A stretch of 64,000 bases of DNA from Oryzias latipes. Lineage: Eukaryota > Chordata > Actinopteri > Beloniformes > Adrianichthyidae. The stretch spans positions 10,316,129 through 10,380,128 of the forward strand of contig NC_019864.2 in assembly GCF_002234675.1 (NCBI RefSeq), written 5' to 3'. Both the position numbers and the translations under genes were made by a program. The notes beneath the pieces are model-generated. The model ran no database searches, had not been told where the DNA came from, and saw only the letters and a list, made by a program, of their open reading frames with translations. Of this stretch, positions 57,117-64,000 are shown one piece after another. The first letter of the stretch is position 1, and every line of letters begins with the position of its first letter.

Positions 57117-60100
57117 GTAGGCCTCCGCAATGTTTTCGTGGGAGATTAACCTGGAGGGATGTATTTTTTATTTTTTTTCTCCGTGCCGACTTTGCGTCCG
57201 AGCCGCGATATACGTGGTGCGCAATAGTGGTTTTGTTGCTGGGAGGGGAAAAAAAAGTCCCGAGAACGAAGCGGAAATATTGTATCGATTTTTGGTGCAT
57301 TATCGCTTGAGTTGCATCACTGACGGTTCCTGTCCAGCGTCTGGAACGAGGTGTGGAGCCAGCGCCGCGGATGAGGACAGTTTCATCTGAGTTACAGAGC
57401 GTGACATGACCGGAAATCATTATAGAGGAAGGGTTACCGCGGACTCACATCTTCGCGATTGGGTCACTCAAATGTTTACACTTGAAACTTGAAGAAAGCC
57501 TGTAGAGTTATGGTGGTTAAAGCGCTGTGACGCATTAAATTCGGTAACTTTTTCACCCAAATCTATTCTATACTATGCTAAAAAGTATTATTTAATGTCA
57601 TCAAACGGGTTACAGAGCAGTTATTTATGAACTAAAAGACCAGTTCTGTCAACTTTTCTCTGTTTGAGTCGATGAGAAAACCGTCGATTTTTGAAAAAAT
57701 ATTTAAAAATTGCACGTTTTCGTTTTAGTGAACATGAAAACGTTCTCAATAACTTATTAGAATAAGCAAAAGCCGAGAAACAATTAAATTTAACTGGTAA
57801 TTTGGTCGTTGTTTTCATTCCAAATGAAAGGGAATTATGGGAAATTAATGAGTCGACACGTTTCAAACCAGTTTATGAGCTTTCCAAACCATTTTCTTGC
57901 CTGATACTGTTGGCTCTCTCATAGCTAATAATACATTTATTGAAATTGGACAGTGCAACTTCAAAACTATGCCCGATTATGGTTAGAAAAGTCAGAATTG
58001 GCCAAAAGCTAGTTTTTGTCTGTAATCCTCAGCGAGTTTATGCTTCCAGATAAATTTGACAGGTTCCTGGTGTAAAGATCCATATTTATTTTTTTAAAAT
58101 TGTTGCATTATTGCTAGAATAGTTTAATTGATTAAAATGGCTCCTGTGAACGCCTGTCAGCAGCTGTGGGAAGAGTTCATAGAGTTGAAGGCCATTTGTT
58201 TTCTTCAGGTGTACTCTGACATGTCTGCAGTGTCTTCTCTGTGCCTACTCTTCCTGCTGACTCTTCATCATCTGGCCAGCAGAAAGTGCCTTATCTGCCT
58301 ATTCCATTTCCTGTGTGAGCCGAGGGCCCCTGCTTCAGAACCGGACGCCCTTATTACATCCACAGCCTGGGGAGGGAGGGAAGCGGGGGTAGTGGTGGTG
58401 CTTGGTTGGATTGTGTGTGTAGCAGCCTGGCTCCCCTGTGACCGTACTGTTGTAGTGGAACTTCATTCTGAATGCAGCTGTTAAAAGTATTTCCACTAGA
58501 CGTGGGGGAAGGGGAACCGAGTGTGTGTCTATCATGTGCTCAGAAAGTGTGTGTGTTGTGTCTACTCCTAGGAAGTGGTAGAGTTGGAGAAAGTGGGCAA
58601 TAGGGAGACAGTGAACGCGTTTGACTTCCTGTTTGACTCGTGCCAAATGGGACTGGGTGCAGCCATTTGGCAGCAGCTGTCCCACATTTGTAAATGGATC
58701 AGCATGGCATCTGTAATCAAATTGATCCGCAGAGGCGCTGTTGAAGGGAGCTTCAGTGATAAAGAGCAAGAGTAGCTTAGTCTGCAGGATCAAGGTGTAG
58801 TCGGCTCTACCTCACCCAGGCCACTGGATGTAATTTGAGACCGACGTGGCGTGGAAGAGCTAGTGATTAAAACGCACACACATATGTTTCAACAGCTTTG
58901 AAAAGAACCCACATCATCAGGCGAAATGTATGCTTTTTATATGTTGTAACTAGTTGGGTGTGCATGCATGCTCAACTGCAGCTCGAATAGAAAGGGGTGG
59001 GTTGAGCAGAGCATTAAGGGCGTGGGTGGCTAAAGTGTAGGCGGTTTTCAGGGTGATATATTTCTTAGTTTAGGGCAAAAACTAAACATACAGATGACTC
59101 ACAAACTGGAAAGAATAGATGGGGTTAATTATAAAAAGGTTAAATGCTTTGTGCACATCAATGACTTGTATTCATGCCTTTGTAACATACAAGCAACAGC
59201 GCAGAAGAGCTGAGGGTCAACTGTAGATGGAATCAAACGCATCTTGTTTTTATTGTCATATTGGGTAAAAAATAATATTTACATTTGTGGTGTAATAACT
59301 AATAATCTCAGCCTCATAGTTTGCATGCCATCTTTGTTATCGGTATTACTCGACCCCCAACTGTCTGTTCCTGGGTTTGAAGGAGATGCAAAAGTATCAA
59401 ACGTTGCAGTTCCTAAAATGACCACTAGAAGTTGGTTCAAAGGGAGCAATTTCTCATTGACCTCTGAATATATTGCTTTGTTTTCTATGGATGGCAGATT
59501 GTTATAATTATTTTTTTAATTAACTGGCTTGAATTTAGAGGAGCTCAAATTTAGTCAAAGTATGTTTTTTGATTGGCAAGTGGAGAGACCGACTTAAAGT
59601 CTCACTTTACCTTGTTCCACCCAGCCATCCAGTTTTGGAACCATTGACTGTATTAGAGAACTGGACCGGATGAGTGTGACGTCACCCATAGAAAATGGCT
59701 CACTCCCAACTCCAATGAAATGAAGTCCATTCATTCACCTTTTTTTTTTTTTGAGACGCAGACATTGCCATGTTGGTTTACTCTGCAGTGTCTTCTCTGT
59801 GCCTACCCTTTCTGCTGACTCTTCATCATCTGGCCAGCAGAAAGTGCCTTATCTGCCTATTCCATTTCCTGTGTGAGCCGGAGGGCCCCTGCTTCAGAAC
59901 CGGACGCCCCTATTCACCATTTTTTTGAGACATGGACATTGCCATGTTGGAGCCAGACATCGTCGGTAAGCAGCGATTGGTCTGGGTCGTTCTGAGGCAT
60001 TGCCTGTGTGGTGAAAGTTAATCAATTAGTCATCGGTGGAGACAGTCAGACCGCTAACAGGATTATGTAATGTCCGCTGTGCGTTGGAGAGTCACAACCT

Positions 60101-62336
60101 CTTCTGTTTGGTGTTCGAAATCACTGGTCATTTTCAGAGTCAACAAGGTGTAAACAGGAAGTGGTGTTTTTTTTTTTTTTAAACAAATATTTATGCATCC
60201 TTCAAGATTTGATTGGAGAAGTCTGCTGTGCTTTTCTAAAAACAAACCGCTTCATCTTCAGGGTCCTGGCTGCTGGAAAGAAATGGCCAGACAGGAGTGG
60301 CTTCTCCAGGAACTGAAGGTCACTGCTTGGCGTTGGCAGTCTGTCCTTAAAAGGCCAAGAGAGAAAGCAATCTGTTTTTCTCGTTTTTCTCAACATGTCG
60401 TTATCAATTCATCATTAGTTTTCCAGTTGGTACGAACAGTGACTTTCCCCACAGGTTGGAACTGAATAACCTTTTTTGTGTAAAATTGAATCTTGGAGTG
60501 CAGGAGCTTTTCAACGTAAACTTTGCTCTTTGATACAACCCCGACGAACTGGCCTCAGCCCCATCAGGTGCAGACACCCCTCTTCCCCTCTTGAATGCAG
60601 AGGCTTCTTTACCATGTACGATGCGGCGGGCCCTCCAGCCTCTGAAAGCACTGGCTTTCCTGCAGAGACACAGTGGCATCCTGTCTTCAGGCCCCGAGCT
60701 CGTCAGGGATCTTTTTGTGCTGCCGGAGGGCCGTGGATTCCCAGAACCTGACTTCCTGTCTCTCGTGCATGCCTCATCACTGCTCTGTGTTTGTGTGTGT
60801 GTGGGTGTGAGAGAGCAGAGAGGAGAGGCCTGTGTTTAAAGTGCGAGCTTTCATTGCCGACTGAGGATTCACTCAGTGCTCACTGGCTGGTCAGGTGGGG
60901 GGAATTGTACTTGCAGAAAGCCTTAATAGAGTAATTGGCTAAATGCACACGTATGGAGTCCAAGCCCCGTAAGTGGAAGGAAGGCAGAAGGCTGTAGATA
61001 CAACCACATGGTGTGAAAAGTGCTGAAATAGCTGACATTTAACAAGACCACGCCTTAAAGACCCACTCTGGTCATCTTTTGATCCAAGTTTAATTATGAT
61101 AATGCAGTTTTTACCCGAAATTTTAAAATAATCTGTCATTTTTTTAGGACATAGTTTCTGCAGAGTGGCAGGACTTCACCAGAAGTTTGCCTCTCAGTGG
61201 TGGGCGGGACTGTTGTTTTAAGCTTAATGTTTTGGCTAAATCTTGATTTTTCGTAATATATATGTCCTCCGTGACAAAAATTCCTCAAGAACATTTTAAA
61301 AATGCCATTTTCATTGGAGTGGGTCCGTAAGGCAAGATGAACCTCCGCCTCATCATAGATAGAAATCACTTTTTTTTTCTTCTTTTTTTTTTTTTAACAA
61401 ATGTCAGTGCCATCTCTCACCAAGCCAACAAATAACCACTGGCTTCTATTTCAGGACTCCACACCTACACAGTTTCACAGCAAAGTGCACTTAGAGCTCT
61501 TTAGTGAGCACAGCCTGCTATTATAGCAGCTCATCCTTCCTCAAATGACACCACATGTTTTTATCTTCTGCTGTGTGCCACGAACAAGCAACACTTCTAT
61601 TCACCTCTTTGCCATTGACTATAGAAGATCTAGACTGAGTGACTCCTCCCCCCTCACATTCAAAACAGGAAGTACCCAAAAACCAAAATCCTATAGACCT
61701 CTATTTAAAAATAAACTGCTATTACTCAATCTACTTGTTAAAACAACATACTGGATATAATCGTTTTTTTTTTTCTTGATAATTTATTTTATTTTTTCTG
61801 TGATATTTTTTCTTTATTAACCGACTAGTCAGATGCCTCCATTTTTTTAAGTTGTCGAGGTGTGGACTTTCAACAACTTCACTCGTGATTGGTGAGATTG
61901 GTTGCCATAGAAACGCTGACTCAGACTAACTTGGACCAATCGCTGCTTACAGACTGACGACGTCTGGCTCGTGAAATAATGGCATGTGAAGTGAGTTCAT
62001 TTGGTTGGAGCTGGATGTTTGCACATTTCTATGGGTGACATCACCCATCATCTCAATCTGTCAATTTCTCATACATCGTCAATGGTTTTTACCAGAACGT
62101 TCTGTGGTTGTTTTTCTCTCAGAAGATGCATCAGGTTTAAAGTCTTGTAACATCTGTGGGGTTTTTATTTTATCTTTATTTATTTTTTTCAGGCCACCAG
62201 GCAGTTTCTGGAGGAAATCAACAAGTGGACCATTCAGCATGGCGTGTCTCCACTGTCCAAGGAACTGGCTATCAAATTCCTCATGGCGCGCAAGTTTGAC
62301 GTTCTCCGGGCCATCGAACTTTTCCACAGTTACAGG
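57084..62336 (+). CDS. ptpn9: PTPN9 (MEG2), first two coding exons, runs off right edge
   Basis: Non-receptor tyrosine phosphatase 9 has an N-terminal CRAL-TRIO (Sec14-like) lipid-binding domain that places it on secretory vesicles, and a C-terminal phosphatase domain acting on substrates such as NSF and receptor kinases. Here exon 1 (57084-57116) encodes MAATLSAEEEQ, and exon 2 (62193-62336) continues in phase 0 with ATRQFLEEINKWTIQHGVSP, then KFLMARKFDVLRAIELFHSY and R. This is the CRAL-TRIO N-terminal helical segment, very close to mammalian PTPN9. The start is about ten residues shorter than the human N terminus. Intron 1 is 5,076 bp. Exon 3 (expected ETRRKEG-like) is not found before the end of the window, so most of the gene lies to the right. 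Confidence 0.93.
58229..58356 (+). repeat. Duplicated block, copy A
   Basis: About 127 bp from CTGCAGTGTCTTCTCTGTGC to CCGGACGCCCTTATT, nearly identical to 59788-59914 in the same orientation. It lies in non-repeat intron sequence and is presumably the source copy. Confidence 0.92.
59643..60005 (+). mobile_element. TIR element with ATTGACTGTA ends, copy 4, invaded and truncated
   Basis: Starts ATTGACTGTATTAGAGAACT and contains GACGTCACCCATAGAAAATG. It is split by the duplicated block at 59788-59914. It resumes at GGAGCCAGACATCGTCGGTA and is lost before the right terminus. Confidence 0.75.
59788..59914 (+). repeat. Duplicated block, copy B, inside an element
   Basis: Nearly identical to 58229-58356 (differences such as CTACTCTTCC versus CTACCCTTTC). 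It is flanked on both sides by copies of a roughly 35-bp segment of the host element ending GACATTGCCATGTTGG (to about 59776 on the left, to about 59951 on the right). Confidence 0.92.
61057..61326. mobile_element. GACCCACTC-ended MITE
   Basis: Inverted ends AAAGACCCACTC and GAGTGGGTCC bound a 270-bp non-coding element with TTTAATTATGATAATGCAG, GGACATAGTTTCTGCAGAG and ATATATGTCCTCC. Fragments of the same family lie near 4.7, 8.2, 29.5-29.9, 42.3 and 49.8 kb. Confidence 0.7.
61614..62083 (-). mobile_element. TIR element with ATTGACT ends, copy 5, both ends present
   Basis: 470 bp, from ATTGACTATAGAAGATCTAG to the inverted end CTCATACATCGTCAAT. Shares ACAGGAAGTACCC, GTTGCCATAGAAACGCTGAC and ATGGGTGACATCACCC with the other copies. 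It ends only 109 bp before ptpn9 exon 2. Confidence 0.75.
62193..62336 (+). CDS. ptpn9: ptpn9 coding exon 2
   Basis: Acceptor TTTTTTTCAG; 48 codons, phase 0 at both ends; donor AGG-GTGAGC. Encodes the helical N-terminal part of the CRAL-TRIO region. Confidence 0.96.
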
Positions 62337-62944
62337 GTGAGCGGAGCCACGGCAGCAGAACATTCTCATCAAGTTTTACCATAAAACGTCCAGAGATGAA
62401 TGCAAGCCGAGGCGAAAAGCAGAGAGGTCAAGCAGGTCACCGAAATATTGGGGCGGGGCTTAAATAAATCAATTTATCATATCAGTACTTCTAGAAAATG
62501 ATCAAAAACATGAATTGATTATTAAAGCAGTTTCTTCTACTTTTTAAGTGGTTAAAGCACTTCTGTTAGATTTGAAAGATTTCTGTGTTTTCTTTTAAAA
62601 GGGATCATTTAAAAAGGAAAATTCAAATGAAATCCATAGCTTTGAAGACTTTCTATAACCAAATAGACAAACTGATTCGTCTGGGTGAGACTGAAGCTCT
62701 GAAAGTACCATCTTAAAGAGCCCAAAGGCAGATTATCACTGAGCTCAGTGTGGGATTTTTCTTCTGGTCAAAATCCTAATCTGAAATACAGCAAAACATC
62801 TCGTCTATGAAACAAAATCCTACTCCAAGTCATCCAAATTATTCAGTGATCAATAAAACCAAGCGTTTCGTTTACTGGGGTGTACAAAATGAATAGACCA
62901 CACCCACCTCACCTGTGCACAGGGAGCCTCTGGCATCTGTGTTA

Positions 62945-63120
62945 GATGGGGCAGCTTTGGCGCCAATGTAGAGCAGTTGACCTCTGATCGGAGGATTGTA
63001 GGTTCGGTTCCCGCCTTACCAACTCATGTTTTGGAGTGTCCTTGGGCAACACACTGAACCCTACATTATACCTAGTAGTTACAGGCTGGCAGCAGTGTTC
63101 AGCAGTGGAGCAGCCATCAC
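62945..63120 (+). mobile_element. tRNA-derived SINE, head and body
   Basis: The A-box-like region before 63000 and the B box GGTTCGGTTCC at 63001-63011 are followed by GTCCTTGGGCAACACACTGA and GCAGTGTTCAGCAGTGGAGC. A tail-like AAGCGC...GCCATTTACCATT at about 63474-63518 may belong to it, separated by a later insertion. Confidence 0.75.
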
Positions 63121-63801
63121 TTTTGGAAGAGGCTTAGTGCAAAATGTGGTAACGGTGCAAATCGCGTGAATCTTGCAGCTCTGTTCCATTATATGACTTG
63201 GTGTCACATAATTCTGGTTAGGAACAAACCACAAATATTCATTTCTCCTCCATGATCCATTTTCCAATGCTTGGCTTTTCTGCGTATTGAAAGGGACGTT
63301 ACGAAATGTCACTACTACACCCCTGATTGGTCAAAGTTCAACCGCTTTAACTTTTGACGCTCGTTCAATGGTTGCATGTTTTCTTACGCAGAGCCCGGAA
63401 AACGGACTTAAAAACCCGCTTGAAGACGAGAGTTTTGAATGCGGAAACCGGAAATACGCATTGGTCTGAATTTAGCATCAAGCGCCTAGTAGAGAAGCGT
63501 TTGCCATTTACCATTTAAAAAAAAAAAGATTCTGTTTGATACGAGTCTTTAAAGTTATGTTTCCAGGGTTTCCTTCATTTTATCAGATCGATGTTTTTCT
63601 GAAGCTTAAACGAGCAAAATGACTATTATTACACACACACAAAAAAAACACACACATAGACTTTAATAGCTGAAAAGACTGAACAGAGCTACACCACTTG
63701 CCTTTACAGTGAAGTCACGTCAGTCTTGGAGCTTGAATGGCTCTCCTTCCTAAAAGCGCCTCATTCATGAACGCCTTGAATTTGACTTTCGAGAGGATTG
63801 A

Positions 63802-63846
63802 CCCCCCCCCCCCCCCCCCACCACCACCACCACCACCACCACCACA
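63802..63846. repeat. C-run and (CCA)n simple repeat
   Basis: About 18 C residues followed by about nine CCA/ACC units. A (GT)n plus G-run at about 63935-63961 and another G-run at the window end are similar low-complexity tracts. Confidence 0.95.
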
Positions 63847-64000
63847 GTTTGTGCTGCGTTCGCAACTCGTGTGTCGGAACAAACTGAAGGGAAAATTTTG
63901 AGTGCTACACTAGCAGATTTCAGTGGACCAGAGTGAGCGTGTGTGTGTGTGGGGGGGGGGGACACTACAAAAATAGGCCCGTCAATTAAATGGGGGGGGG

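Larger units (their letters stand above)
57117..62192 (+). other. ptpn9: ptpn9 intron 1, repeat-rich
   Basis: It holds a duplicated 125-bp block, two ATTGACT-ended elements and a GACCCACTC element, all listed separately. CpG-rich sequence extends to about 57470. Open frames such as 58128-58484 show no family resemblance. Confidence 0.75.
62337..64000 (+). other. ptpn9: ptpn9 intron 2, left part
   Basis: No further ptpn9 exon is found. It holds a SINE (62945-63120, with a tail-like remnant at about 63474-63518), a GTTCACA-type repeat fragment at about 63290-63480 and simple repeats near the end. Confidence 0.7.

Noticed and set aside
58128..58484. 118-codon frame as an extra ptpn9 exon
   Set aside because: No similarity to PTPN9; EEEQ of exon 1 joins exon 2 directly in phase, and part of it is the duplicated block A.

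Overview
This window is nuclear DNA from a bony fish, most likely a percomorph teleost. The evidence is split vertebrate genes with GT-AG introns, an AT-rich background with sparse CpG-rich patches, and dense small DNA transposons, tRNA-derived SINEs, LINE fragments and microsatellites of fish type. Species cannot be fixed from the sequence alone. There are no operons, phage or bacterial features.

Three protein-coding genes are recognisable, all by exon-by-exon agreement with the vertebrate families. (1) snx33, minus strand: an SH3-PX-BAR sorting nexin with one large coding exon (37843-39262) and a short last coding exon (19334-19587), separated by an 18.3-kb intron. (2) snupn, plus strand: snurportin-1, the m3G-cap snRNP import adaptor, complete in eight coding exons from 41112 to 51901. 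(3) ptpn9, plus strand: only the first two coding exons (57084-57116 and 62193-62336), the start of the CRAL-TRIO part; the phosphatase domain lies beyond the right edge. snx33 and snupn are head to head, about 1.85 kb between start codons, and probably share a promoter region; ptpn9 follows snupn in the same direction. From memory this is the mammalian 15q24-type order, but IMP3, which lies between SNX33 and SNUPN in mammals, is not seen here.

Layout: 1-18.4 kb is gene-poor and repeat-rich (GATA microsatellite, solo-LTR candidate, five copies of a TTAA-flanked MITE, a SINE, a 33-bp minisatellite, a hAT-type element with target-site duplication, foldback elements). 18.4-39.3 kb is snx33, whose giant intron holds degenerate hAT transposase remnants, several MITE families and an 86-bp tandem array. 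39.3-41.1 kb is the divergent promoter interval. 41.1-52.3 kb is snupn, whose 6.6-kb intron 4 carries an L2-like LINE interrupted by a sixth copy of the TTAA MITE. 52.3-57.0 kb is intergenic, with a truncated LINE reverse-transcriptase fragment. 57.0 kb to the end is ptpn9 exons 1-2 with a repeat-filled intron 1.

The genes act in separate processes (endocytic membrane remodelling, snRNP nuclear import, secretory-vesicle phosphatase), so their adjacency is conserved synteny and not a pathway. I found no undescribed gene system. The most informative novelties are mobile-element archaeology: a TTAA MITE whose exact insertion can be read from an interrupted LINE, an 86-bp repeat amplified from a TTAA-ended element, and a 125-bp block duplicated into another element with repeated flanks.
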